A DNA stretch of 64,000 nt, taken from assembly GCA_001970955.1 (NCBI GenBank), contig MPUH01000147.1, forward strand, positions 1 to 64,000, given 5' to 3'. Positions 52,784-62,455 of this stretch are shown one piece after another. Under the pieces are notes generated by a model, which ran no database searches, was not told the DNA's origin, and saw only the letters and a program-made list of their open reading frames with translations. How positions within the stretch are numbered: the stretch's first letter is position 1; each line of letters starts with the position of its first letter. The DNA comes from Stentor coeruleus (taxonomy: Eukaryota > Ciliophora > Heterotrichea > Heterotrichida > Stentoridae). Made by a program: the position numbers and the translations under genes.

Positions 52784-54319
52784 CTAATCTCTTGTTGTTC
52801 CCCTCAACTTCTTCCCAACTTTTTTATTCCCCGTATAATGGGAAATTAACATAGAATTATTAGCTCTATCAACATCAAAAAACTGTTTATAATTGAAAGC
52901 ATTTTCACATGGGAAACAGCATTCAAAGTTCCCAAGTCGAGTCCTTTCAGCTTCAGTTTCTTTAATAATTTGCTGTTCTTTTTTATTATTAAGCGTTGCA
53001 CTATTACAATTTGAAGTCCAGGCTGGTCTAGAAGAATTACTATTTCTTCTTTTCTTTAACTCCAATTTATGAATTCCGATTAAATTAAAAAGATCTGAAA
53101 TCAAAGCGGACTTAATTTTTAAATCAACTGAAGTTTCAGTGTTCATCGATGGTGAAAGGTTTACTTCTAATAGCCAAGGACGAAGATTATTGTCGATTAA
53201 AATATCAAAACCAAGGAGTTCGAAGCAGTTTTTCTGTGAAGGCACATACATATTCATAGCAGAATTTATAACACTTTCTATAGAAATTATAGCTTTTACA
53301 GCAATATCTTTGATTTCTTCCCATATTGATTGGAAATTAACACCCTGAGATTCAAGAAATCCTTTCAAAGCGGTAAGGGTCCATTTATACCCTTTGCCAT
53401 CTTCATTCATATCTTTAAAATGAGGAGAATACTTGTTTAATGAGTAGTTTGTAAGATGAACAAAACGGTTTCTAGGGTTTTTTAAGTCATAAGGTTCTGT
53501 TGCAAAACGTGCTATACCTTCTTTGAATATATAAATACGTAATGGGTCCATACTTGTTACAGCAATATAGATTCTTAAATCAAATTTTAACATGTTTATC
53601 AATAAAGGATTTGATATATATCTTGAAGCTACCATTGCTTGACCTTGTGGCACATCAGTAATACGATTAGTTAAAAAAATACCACGTCCTTGAGAACCTG
53701 CTGCAGGTTTAATTATCCATAAAGATTCGGAATCTCTATCCATTTCTTCTGATAATCTCATAGAATCATTTGGTAAAATATAAGTTTCTGGGATGAAATT
53801 ATAGTGCCTTTTTCCATACAGGCTTTGCATTTTTGTAATGTTTTTGAAGAGGTTGTCTTTTTTTGTAATTTCATGACTTCGAGGGAAATGATTAACTTTT
53901 TGAAATGGAGTCAAATTTTGGTAGATCTGACTACGCATGGCTGTATTACTCCAACCAATCAGCCAGTTATTTTTTCCTTCTTTGAATCCATTATCTTCTA
54001 ATAGCCACCTAATCAATTTCACTTCCCCACCTAAAAACTTAAACATATACCCAACATTAGGTTGTGATGGTGGACGTTCATTAAAAAGTATAGGGCGGAA
54101 AATAAGGTATTTAGTATTGCTTTCAGATTTAACCGCAGGTAAGTTACTATTAAATGTGATTGAGTCCTCATCGTCCCTTTCTTGGATCATCATGTTAGGT
54201 TTATAGAGTCTAAAACTTTCGTTCATTGCTTTATCTGATGGAACAAATCTATGTGCTGATCTTATTTGCGGAAGTCTTGACTTTGAACTTTGTGAGCGGG
54301 CTCTAGGAGGCTTTTCCAT
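52784..54319 (-). CDS. tubulin tyrosine ligase-like (TTLL) enzyme
   Basis: 511 residues. ATP-grasp TTL core at about 75-420: WLIGWSNTAMRS-type start, WIIKPAAGSQGRGIFL, LKFDLRIYIAVTSMDPLRIY, FVHLTNYSLNKYSPHF, and FELLGFDILIDNNLRPWLLE followed by NLSPSM, which carries metal-binding residues (Asp, Glu, Asn). Sequence resembles the TTLL4/5/6 polyglutamylase group more than true tyrosine ligase. It should add glutamate to tubulin tails or to other acidic proteins. N- and C-terminal tails are basic and disordered. Confidence 0.9.
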   Translation of the reverse strand: MEKPPRARSQSSKSRLPQIRSAHRFVPSDKAMNESFRLYKPNMMIQERDDEDSITFNSNLPAVKSESNTKYLIFRPILFNERPPSQPNVGYMFKFLGGEVKLIRWLLEDNGFKEGKNNWLIGWSNTAMRSQIYQNLTPFQKVNHFPRSHEITKKDNLFKNITKMQSLYGKRHYNFIPETYILPNDSMRLSEEMDRDSESLWIIKPAAGSQGRGIFLTNRITDVPQGQAMVASRYISNPLLINMLKFDLRIYIAVTSMDPLRIYIFKEGIARFATEPYDLKNPRNRFVHLTNYSLNKYSPHFKDMNEDGKGYKWTLTALKGFLESQGVNFQSIWEEIKDIAVKAIISIESVINSAMNMYVPSQKNCFELLGFDILIDNNLRPWLLEVNLSPSMNTETSVDLKIKSALISDLFNLIGIHKLELKKRRNSNSSRPAWTSNCNSATLNNKKEQQIIKETEAERTRLGNFECCFPCENAFNYKQFFDVDRANNSMLISHYTGNKKVGKKLRGTTRD

Positions 54320-54560
54320 TTTTCCTTATGTTTTTAATAATTGTTTCTCATAAAAAAAGCTCATGATTATTCTCAATTCATATAATAACTTATAAAATCT
54401 TCTAATTATTTTCCTTCAAGCATAAACTCTTATCAAAAATTTTATACCTATTTACACAATCCTAACATAAAATTTCTTATATAAAACCAATATCCCATTC
54501 AAAAACCCATAAAAATCTTACTTATTAATACAAATTCACACAACCTTATAAATGAAACTA

Positions 54561-56714
54561 TTACATCACTACAATCTTATTCCTATCTAGTCCATTTTTC
54601 GCTAAAAAGTCTGCATAATGTCTATTATACCCTGAAGGTCCACAAATCCAAGCACCAGAAACTCCTTTCCTAAGTCCTTCAATAATAATATTCGGAATAT
54701 TTTCTTTATCCTTACTCTCATCAGTAATCAAATAAACCTTTAACCAACTTTCTGCAATTGTCTGCATTTTCTGCAAGATTTCTAAAGCAAAACCATCTTT
54801 CCAAGTCCTGAATGATATAAATAAAGTCAAGAAAAAGTTATGTCCTTTAGGTAAACATTTCCAAGCCATATATACCAAATCTAGAAATGGAACAAGCCCA
54901 GTTCCTCCAGCAAAAGCCATATAATTCCCTTCAAATTTCTGAAGCATCAAACCAGGACCAAGTGGACCTTTCATAATAACAGTTTGTCCTTTATCAAGCT
55001 CACTAAGATGATTTGTCATTAATCCTCCAGGATATACTTTGAAAATAAGCTTAACTAATCCATCTTCATTTCTTTCAGGTCCTACAACTAAACCTAATTC
55101 TTCAGCCCATTCCATGACATTGACAAAAACACTACTATAATACCTTTTAACAACAGTACAACAACCTTTTTTAAAAGATACCATAAAATGCTTACCAATC
55201 CAAAGGGGATCTAAGCATGCTCGGGCCATTTTGAATTCATTTGATTTAAAACTAGCAAGAAAAGTATGTTGATTTAATGGGATTTTTGTTACCAGCATAA
55301 ATTGCATAAGGTTTTGGATCTCATTAGTCAAATTTATTATATACCCTTCTGGATATGGGATTCTGGCTATTGCAAGGTTGGTTAAATAAGAAAATGCTTT
55401 AAGTGAATGAGTATAAGGAAGAAGACTACCTCCATAGCTACTACAACCAACCATATATTTCCCTGTATCTTCTCCATAACAATTACTTATCATAAAACTC
55501 CCACCAGGATGACTAAGGGAAAAGTGCCCAACATCAAGGACAAGTTCATCATAAAACATTAATTTTTTTCCACTTTCAACTTGTTCTATAGCACTTAAAT
55601 GCGTCATTTCCATAAGATTATCAGGAACTGTGCATTCAGTTATACTATAAAATAACCTAATAGGATTTCTTCTTCCGTTTCTCACAAAAATCTGATAGAA
55701 TTCCAAAATTACAAACAACAACCAAGCGATAATAAACCCTATATATGTTAATAATTCACCTAGTCCATCACCATAAATATCCCAACCTTTCCAACAGTTA
55801 AAAAGCCCGCAGATTAGTAATGCATAGCCAACAACTTTATGTGAACGGTTTATTAAGGTTGTTGCTTGAACATTTTTAGTAAAAATTTTAAAATAAGATG
55901 AAAGCATACCAAATATACACTCTCCAGCAACTAATGAAGATAAAAGCATTCCAAGTCTTGAATGGGTATTTGTTTCATCAGTTAAAGTTGAATATGGATA
56001 AGAATCATCTTTAAATATAGCAGTTGATGATAAGATTGTCAAAGCTGATGTTGCAAGAAGGAAAAACGCATGTATATAAATCCATAAAGATGAATGTTTG
56101 AAGTATCTACATGCAATAATTCCTATAACAGCTAAAAAACCCCATGATATGGACATAAGTATTCCGTGGTTTTTTTTTGAATCATTTGAAGCTTTGAAAT
56201 ATACATTCGCTGATGTAGTTGCCCAAACAAAACCAGCATCACCATAACTAGTATGTTGAGTCCATCCAGCTCTATGATTTCTGTAACCCCAGCAGATATT
56301 TCCTTTTACATCTGGGAGGATACTTTGATCATAAGCATCACTTGTTGAGAGTTTTCTTTTAAATGTTACGTCGATGTTGCCTGCTGTATCTACTCCACCA
56401 CTTTCATAAAATATGTCATCAGTTCCTCCTTCATTGGTATCTGTTTTAGGAGTACTATGGTCACGAGACCAATAATCTACTAAAGTAACACTTGTTCCAT
56501 CTGTTATTGCAGCAAACATATCGCAGTCAGTCATGCTTGATCTTAAACCTATTGAGCAATAGCCAAGTTGGATTTGGCATAGTAAACGAATTTTTATCCA
56601 AGTTGAGTCTTCGATAGTCCATTCCATTGTCATAACTGAATCGATCTGCTGACTCACTGTTTCCACGGCAAAGATTTGAGATGTCAGCCAAAATATCAGT
56701 AGTAGGGATTTCAT
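54561..56714 (-). CDS. DOMON-cytochrome b561-cytochrome b5-ferredoxin reductase fusion
   Basis: 717 residues. Signal peptide (SLLLIFWLTSQIFA), then a DOMON domain (about 20-165; GYCSIGLRSS, ICWGYRNHRAGW) outside the membrane. Next a cytochrome b561 core (about 180-350) with the heme-histidine candidates in KNHGILMS, WIYIHAFF, NTHSRLGML and RSHKVVGY. Then a cytochrome b5 domain (about 385-450; LSHPGGSFMI and a second His in PYTHSL). Last an FNR-type flavin/NAD(P)H module with RYYSS, AGGTGLVPFLDL and CGPSGYN. All carriers needed to move electrons from cytosolic NAD(P)H to an outside acceptor lie in one chain, so a ferric or quinone reductase is inferred. Confidence 0.88.
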   Translation of the reverse strand: MKSLLLIFWLTSQIFAVETVSQQIDSVMTMEWTIEDSTWIKIRLLCQIQLGYCSIGLRSSMTDCDMFAAITDGTSVTLVDYWSRDHSTPKTDTNEGGTDDIFYESGGVDTAGNIDVTFKRKLSTSDAYDQSILPDVKGNICWGYRNHRAGWTQHTSYGDAGFVWATTSANVYFKASNDSKKNHGILMSISWGFLAVIGIIACRYFKHSSLWIYIHAFFLLATSALTILSSTAIFKDDSYPYSTLTDETNTHSRLGMLLSSLVAGECIFGMLSSYFKIFTKNVQATTLINRSHKVVGYALLICGLFNCWKGWDIYGDGLGELLTYIGFIIAWLLFVILEFYQIFVRNGRRNPIRLFYSITECTVPDNLMEMTHLSAIEQVESGKKLMFYDELVLDVGHFSLSHPGGSFMISNCYGEDTGKYMVGCSSYGGSLLPYTHSLKAFSYLTNLAIARIPYPEGYIINLTNEIQNLMQFMLVTKIPLNQHTFLASFKSNEFKMARACLDPLWIGKHFMVSFKKGCCTVVKRYYSSVFVNVMEWAEELGLVVGPERNEDGLVKLIFKVYPGGLMTNHLSELDKGQTVIMKGPLGPGLMLQKFEGNYMAFAGGTGLVPFLDLVYMAWKCLPKGHNFFLTLFISFRTWKDGFALEILQKMQTIAESWLKVYLITDESKDKENIPNIIIEGLRKGVSGAWICGPSGYNRHYADFLAKNGLDRNKIVVM

Positions 56715-57246
56715 TTTTATTACTGGAATGATTGCTGAATCAAAATAAGCCTAAACAACATGAAAAAAATGCATAATTTTTTATTTAATAAACTTATAAT
56801 AACTCAGCTTAATACAAACGTTTAAAAATCAATTAAAAAAGTCTAATGGGCAAATCAAAGTGCCATTATTGATATATCTGGTTAAAAATAAAAACCTCTT
56901 ACAATCAGTTATATTTTTGTGATTAAGTTTGTTTTTATATACAAATGAAATTAAATCATAAACTTTATAAATTGTATCAGCCTTGACAATTCAATATAAA
57001 ATATTCAATATTTCCTAAAACTTTAACTATTTTCATAGTGATTAAAAATAAGCAAATACACTAAATTTTTAAAATTAAGCAATAATCTTTAGCCTTTTCT
57101 TTATATTCACGAGAAATCTCATAAAAATTACGTTTATGATTTTTGAAGACACAAATTTTTAATAAATAATCAAAATTTAAAAAAAACTAGGTAAAAGGCT
57201 AAAAGTTTATCAAATACTTATATCAAAATTAAGCTAAGTATATGAA
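56715..57246. other. AT-rich spacer
   Basis: Between the start of the DOMON fusion and the stop of VAC14, both on the minus strand. No gene or element is seen beyond expected promoter and 3' sequences. Confidence 0.5.
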
Positions 57247-59442
57247 TTATTCGTTTTTCCCGAAGGGTTCGAATATTTTAGAATCTTCGCTAAGACTAGA
57301 GAAAATCGAGAACCTTTCGTGGGTTTTCATAGTAACTCTAAGTTTTCTATGGTTTGGCATGATAATACTGGCAAAACATGCACTAAGTTCTTCAAATCTA
57401 ACCGAATATATTTTTGTGTTTTTTTGTTCTTCTTGGACTGGCAAGTTGTTATGCAAAGCTGCCACATCTTTAAGCCTAACTTTTAGCGCTGAGTATGCTC
57501 GAGAACTTGGAAGAATCATCAAAATAGCATAAAGTGATCTAAGCAAATAAGGATACTTGTAATGATTCAAAAGCTGTAACCTCAAATCTAAATAAATCTT
57601 ACACACAAAAGCTGGGCTGTTTAAAAATTGGACAAACCTAGCAAGCTGTGTTAACAGCTCAGAAGTAATCGGACTTCTTGACCTAAATAAACCATACAAA
57701 ATATGTAGCATTTCATAACTAAGTTCATATGCCTGTACAAGAAATACAAGACTTAAAGCTGAAACTGGGTTAAAACACCAAGCTTTAAACAATACTTCAA
57801 AAAACTCAATACATTCATAATCTTCATTTTCAAGACAATGTTTAAGTTTTTCTCTTAAAACCTCTAAACTTGAATCAATAAGTATAAGTTCATGCAACAC
57901 ACATACAATTTTTTCAACAAACCTTTGATTTCGATTATGCATAAGCATTGTTGCCATACTCCTATAAACAGCTTCTGTGCCAAGATTTTTGCATAAACAT
58001 GGGATAATATGCCCAGCTTTTTGATCTAAAATCAAATGATTCTGTGAAAACAGTTTAAGAATAATAGCTATGACCTTATCAAAATATCCTTTATAATCAG
58101 CAATTGTACATAAAACCTGTAAAGCTCCTTCAACAACTGATTCTTCTGGGTCAGTTATCCTTGAAGATAAGGTTTCTAATAGTTGTTCTAATTTAGACTC
58201 GATGCTTTCTGGATGGATAGCTTGAAGTGATATAATCCATTCTAATATTGACTCTTTTGTAACTTTAGACTCATGGTTAATAAATTGCATTAAAACTTCA
58301 ACAGTTTCTTCATATTGATGAATAGTTGTTTCTCTACTTGTAGTCTTGAAAAACTTAAGTAGTTTCATATTCACATTAGCAGCTTTTTCAGATATTCTTG
58401 GAGAAGTATCAGCAAGACATTGCAATGTAGAACTTAAGATTATAGAAAATATCTTAAAAAGGATTTTATCACTTTTGTCTAATAATTCTGAAGTCCATGT
58501 TATAGCTTCAATTCTAACCCCTTCATTTGCATGTCCTGTTAATTTTGCTAAAGTTTGCATGACAAATAATAGGTCTAATTCTCCATATATTGCTTGTAGG
58601 ATTTCTTTTTTTATATCAGACAAAAAAGAAAAAGCTGATTTTTTCACAGGTTCCATCTTAGAAGCTAGCATCAAAAAAATCCCTTCGAAAAAACATGAGA
58701 GGTACCCAATAAGACTGAAATTTGGTATAGAGTCTAAGACAATAAGCCATGAGACAAGGAGTTTTTGAACATTATGGCTTGTTGAGCTCATGACCATTTC
58801 TCTGATGATCTGCATGAACTTATGTATGCTGAAGATTTTTGTATTAGCTTCACATTCGACGACTAGGGTTTTGAGTAAAGAGTCTAGTTTTTCTACAGCT
58901 TTTTTTACGTTTTGGTCGTTGTCAGCGAATAAGTCACTCATTGGACGAAAAATTGTGTCAAATGATTCAAGAACTTTACTTTTACAGGATTTGCTTATGT
59001 TGTACATGGCTTCAATTGCTGAATAACGGATTTTACAGTCATTATCTCTGAAACAGGAGATGACTGGGTAAATTAGAAGTGGGGTTAATGTGAGAAACTC
59101 GTCATTGATTATTACTGTTGAAGCTATAGCTGAAAATGCCATAAGGCCTGCTTTTTTTAAGATTTCAAGAGAACTTTCTATGTAATCGACTTTAAACATT
59201 TCAATTGCGCTTCGGATCATTTGGATGTTGCCTTTTTCTGTGTGTACCAGGAGAACTTTTTGTAAATCGTAGCCTGCTTGTTTGCGTTTTTCATTGCTTT
59301 TGTCTATTAACTGCTTGAGGACTTGGGCTGGAATTTCTTTTTTTATAGGAAAACTCGCTGAAGATGAACTAAGAAGCCTTTCAGTCATTACCCCAAATGA
59401 CACATCAGAGACTGATCTATCTACATCATAAGTTTGGTTCAT
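57247..59442 (-). CDS. VAC14: VAC14, scaffold of the PIKfyve/Fab1 complex
   Basis: 731 residues of HEAT-type helical repeats. Family matches run through the protein: QLIDKSNEKRKQAGYDLQKV at the start, ISCFRDNDCKIRYSAIEAMY with NISK, SHNVQKLLVSWLIVLDSIPN, and near the C-terminus FEVLFKAWCFNPVSALSLVF, QLLNHYKYPYLLRSLYAILM. VAC14 holds Fab1/PIKfyve and Fig4 together on endosomes to make and break PI(3,5)P2. The protein is slightly shorter than the animal one (782) with the middle insert missing. Confidence 0.92.
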   Translation of the reverse strand: MNQTYDVDRSVSDVSFGVMTERLLSSSSASFPIKKEIPAQVLKQLIDKSNEKRKQAGYDLQKVLLVHTEKGNIQMIRSAIEMFKVDYIESSLEILKKAGLMAFSAIASTVIINDEFLTLTPLLIYPVISCFRDNDCKIRYSAIEAMYNISKSCKSKVLESFDTIFRPMSDLFADNDQNVKKAVEKLDSLLKTLVVECEANTKIFSIHKFMQIIREMVMSSTSHNVQKLLVSWLIVLDSIPNFSLIGYLSCFFEGIFLMLASKMEPVKKSAFSFLSDIKKEILQAIYGELDLLFVMQTLAKLTGHANEGVRIEAITWTSELLDKSDKILFKIFSIILSSTLQCLADTSPRISEKAANVNMKLLKFFKTTSRETTIHQYEETVEVLMQFINHESKVTKESILEWIISLQAIHPESIESKLEQLLETLSSRITDPEESVVEGALQVLCTIADYKGYFDKVIAIILKLFSQNHLILDQKAGHIIPCLCKNLGTEAVYRSMATMLMHNRNQRFVEKIVCVLHELILIDSSLEVLREKLKHCLENEDYECIEFFEVLFKAWCFNPVSALSLVFLVQAYELSYEMLHILYGLFRSRSPITSELLTQLARFVQFLNSPAFVCKIYLDLRLQLLNHYKYPYLLRSLYAILMILPSSRAYSALKVRLKDVAALHNNLPVQEEQKNTKIYSVRFEELSACFASIIMPNHRKLRVTMKTHERFSIFSSLSEDSKIFEPFGKNE

Positions 59443-59569
59443 TATTACGATAATTTAGTATACAATTTAAGACTTTATTAATTGGAGAAAATAAGAAAAT
59501 CTTATAAGAAGGATTTATAAGATTTATGTAATTCAAATTTTAATATATTCTTTTGGATACACTTGAAAA

Positions 59570-59852
59570 GTTATTATCTAAATGTATAAATGACCAATAA
59601 TATATTTAAAAGTAATATAAAGTACGTAGTAAAAAAATTCTTAATAGTAAATAGTTATTATCTAAATGTATAAATGACCAATAATATATTTAAAAGTAAT
59701 ATAAAGTACTTCATAANCATCTGTTTTGGGATTAAGTAAATTTTAAAATAGGGAATTTTATCAGCAATAAAAAATACTAAATCCCAAAAGTTATTATCTA
59801 AATGTATAAATGACCAATAATATATTTAAAAGTAATATAAAGTACTTCATAA
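59570..59852. repeat. 56-63 nt repeat in three copies, with assembly N
   Basis: The unit GTTATTATCTAAATGTATAA... occurs at 59570-59625, 59654-59716 and 59790-59852. Copies 2 and 3 are identical over 63 nt; copy 1 differs at its end (AGTACGTAGT against AGTACTTCAT). An N at 59717 follows copy 2. At least the second duplication is a contig join, but copy 1 shows that a real dispersed repeat may exist. It abuts the stop codon of the gene at 59864. Confidence 0.7.
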
Positions 59853-59863
59853 AGAAACAATAT

Positions 59864-60391
59864 TTATAAATTGGATTGTTTAGTGTATTTTCGATAATTC
59901 ACATGAGTATAATTAGCTTCTTTAATAATTCCAAGGCTTAATAAAGAATCCTGTGGAGATGTCCCAGTAATTGATCTTCTATGTCCATTAATTCTTGGAT
60001 GGTATATCACAGAAGGTTTGAAAGGTTTTAATTGTTGGACCCTTTCAATATTCTCAATATCGCAAATAGACAAATTATCTGTCATACAGGATCTAGATCG
60101 AAATATTGATTTTTTTACAAAGCGAACTGGAGACTTAAGAATTCTCTTTGGGAAACCAATATTAGTAGCAGGAGCATCAAATATAATGTTTTGAACTACG
60201 GAACTGTTTTTTCTATGATTGCTATACCTTGATTGAATAGTCCTAGGTCTATATGGCAAAATAGCAGTTTTAGGAGCTTCTTGAATTTTTGACTTCAAGT
60301 CTTTTGTTGGATTTTTTGTGTTCCTCCCAGGACTATTTTCCCAAGGTGAAATGCCAAAATCTTCTTCTTTTTCTTTCGGCAATCTTATCAT
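59864..60391 (-). CDS. hypothetical basic protein
   Basis: 175 residues, basic, rich in Ser, Arg, Pro and Ile, with no domain or membrane segment (MIRLPKEKEEDFGISPWENS; later FPKRILKSPVRFVKKSIF). Probably disordered. It has a proper ATG and a frame longer than chance would give, so it is probably a gene, but nothing indicates function. The stop codon is 12 nt from the repeat array. Confidence 0.5.
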   Translation of the reverse strand: MIRLPKEKEEDFGISPWENSPGRNTKNPTKDLKSKIQEAPKTAILPYRPRTIQSRYSNHRKNSSVVQNIIFDAPATNIGFPKRILKSPVRFVKKSIFRSRSCMTDNLSICDIENIERVQQLKPFKPSVIYHPRINGHRRSITGTSPQDSLLSLGIIKEANYTHVNYRKYTKQSNL

Positions 60392-60705
60392 AGTTTAATA
60401 GTTAATCTATTATTTCAATTCTCTTTATAAATTTTCACTACATATTTTCCTTATGATATAATTAAATATTAAAGATATTTTGCATATTTGAAAACTTTGA
60501 ATAAATTAAATTAAATCCTGGAATGCGTATTTAATGCAATATTTTTAATTTTTAGCATAGGAACTTGTTGTAATTCGCTAATTCTTTATACTTTTGTAGT
60601 TTTTATGAAGAATTTAATTTTATAGTTAATTTATCTACAGAATTTAAAGAGTGTAAAGAGGATTTTAGGTATTCTTCATTATCTACAGTGAAAAAGTTGA
60701 ACTTT

Positions 60706-61165
60706 TCAGCCATTTTGTCTTGGATTTGCTAATGATGAACTTGTGCCAGTGGATGAAAATATGCTGATGAATAACTTGATGATGATTATGTTGGGTTGTA
60801 TATAAAACTCAAAGTTCATAGGTATAGGAAGGTTTATTATATCTAAAAATCTATGTTCTTGGAAGCTAAAACACTTAGCCGGTATGATTTTATTCACCTG
60901 AAAAATTTTATTTACCTTATAAAATAGACTTCTTCCAACTGTTTCCTAGTCGGCTTATAAGAATGTGAAAATTTTTTACAATCTTAAAAATAAACTTAGG
61001 ATCATTCATTGGATCCTGAACTTTGAGGAAATTGACTCTGTAGTTCTTTTGGCTTTTCATTGTCTTAGAATCTTGGATATTTAACATTACTATTGGCCCA
61101 TATGGTCTGTACTTATCACCTTAAATACCTTTAGAATCGTGGCTTTTCGTTCTAATCGATTTCAT
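60706..61165 (-). pseudogene. unassigned minus-strand relic gene
   Basis: From an ATG at 61163-61165 the minus strand reads MKSIRTKSHDSKGI, a TAA, then GDKYRPYGPIVMLNIQDSK, NYRVNFLKVQDPMNDPKF and IVKNFHILISRLG. Near 60950 coding signal moves to another frame (SLFYKVNKIFQVNKIIPAKC, then FSFQEHRFLDIINLPIPMNF) and runs to a TGA at 60706. The first stop has a glutamine-like context. It looks like a recently damaged gene with one stop and one frame change, or a live gene with an unseen intron. No family was recognised. Confidence 0.45.
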
Positions 61166-61438
61166 TATATTATCATTTCTATTAATTGTTTTTAAAAACT
61201 TAAGTATAATAAGAATTCTCATAGGAAATTTAGATTTTTTCATTGGTTAAAAGAATTTGTAGGTTTGGAAGCAAAAAATAAGGGTTAAAGAGCAAATTTT
61301 TGGGAAGGTGAAGATTTAAGAAAATAATTATAATGATGAAGAATAAAACCATTATCTGGCAATAGCATGTGTATATTTTCTTTTTTGAGTTTGTTAGAAA
61401 GTTTTGGAAGATTTGGATTAAAAATATGATTTTAGAAA
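61166..61438. other. G-rich spacer
   Basis: AT-rich with G over C on the plus strand. It is the 3' flank of the four-TM gene. No gene is seen. Confidence 0.4.
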
Positions 61439-62245
61439 TTAAAGTTTGGGTTCGAAATTTTTATGATCTTTCATTTGAGTAACATTATTAACATCTTCAT
61501 CCTTATTAGTATCAACTTTCGTCTCTAATCTAACCTCCTGAATAATTCTACCTCTTAAAAGGCAAGTAACACAAAAAAATGGAATCACAATAAAAGGAAT
61601 GAACAACAACACAAAAAGCCCAAGTTTCGGACCATCTTTCGCACAAATCTTAGGTGCCTTTTCTCCATCAGTCAAATTCGAACAATCATCATTAAATTGT
61701 CCTTGTGAAATTGTAATCCAAGCTATAATCCCTATAATATGAGATGCCCACATACACCCAGTAGCTAAGAAACTAGTAATAAAATAGAATTTCTTGAAAA
61801 TAAATAAAACTAATAAGGCAATGATAATAACAATACATATTATTGCTGTAATTTCAAATACTATAAAAACTCCTGCACCCATCCAAAGATTCTTAAACAT
61901 TTTACACCATGAATGGTAAAGATTCCAAGTAAAAACTTGAGTAGTTTCTTTATCGAGCACATCTTTAACAAAGCATGCCCCGCCGTAAATTTTTTGATAT
62001 GTTTGGCCTTCTACATCTAGAGGTGATAATGGGTTAGCAATGTTGGGAATTTCTCCCAAACCGTCAGTGACTCTGATTAGTGAGCCTTTGAATTTGAACA
62101 CGTCTAAATTTTCTGGTTTTAGTTCAACCCATACCCTTGTGCTTAAAGTTCCAACCATCACAGCGATAAGAAAAACGTACAAAACAATAAATATTACCCA
62201 CCAAACTCTATGGTCTAGTTTGAGTATTTTTGGATTTTCTACCAT
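61439..62245 (-). CDS. four-TM membrane protein, unknown
   Basis: 268 residues. Hydrophobic segments at about 14-35 (VWWVIFIVLYVFLIAVMVGT), 122-150 (VFIVFEITAIICIVIIIALL), 154-178 and 208-230 (GLFVLLFIPFIVIPFFCVTC). A first loop of about 85 residues holds two Cys, and a second loop holds DDCSNLTDGEK with an N-glycosylation site; the C-terminal tail is charged. The layout is claudin/tetraspan-like but signature motifs (GLW, CCG) are absent. Its start is 210 bp from the divergent UFSP2 gene. Confidence 0.75.
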   Translation of the reverse strand: MVENPKILKLDHRVWWVIFIVLYVFLIAVMVGTLSTRVWVELKPENLDVFKFKGSLIRVTDGLGEIPNIANPLSPLDVEGQTYQKIYGGACFVKDVLDKETTQVFTWNLYHSWCKMFKNLWMGAGVFIVFEITAIICIVIIIALLVLFIFKKFYFITSFLATGCMWASHIIGIIAWITISQGQFNDDCSNLTDGEKAPKICAKDGPKLGLFVLLFIPFIVIPFFCVTCLLRGRIIQEVRLETKVDTNKDEDVNNVTQMKDHKNFEPKL

Positions 62246-62455
62246 TTATATCCAAAGATTTGGAAGTTATGGGTTATAGGCTTATTTAAATTAATTTTCT
62301 AGTGTTTTGATATTATAATATTTTACTATTGATTGGAATACATTTTTCAATGCAAAAAATAATCACAACATGAATAACATAAAAACTCTCATTTAATTGA
62401 AACTAAGTCCAACTAATAATCCTAACTAAAAAACTTATAAAAAATAACTAAATAA

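Noticed and set aside
57242-57532. Plus-strand ATG frame of 96 codons
   Set aside because: It is antisense to the C-terminal coding part of VAC14, which is strongly supported by homology.
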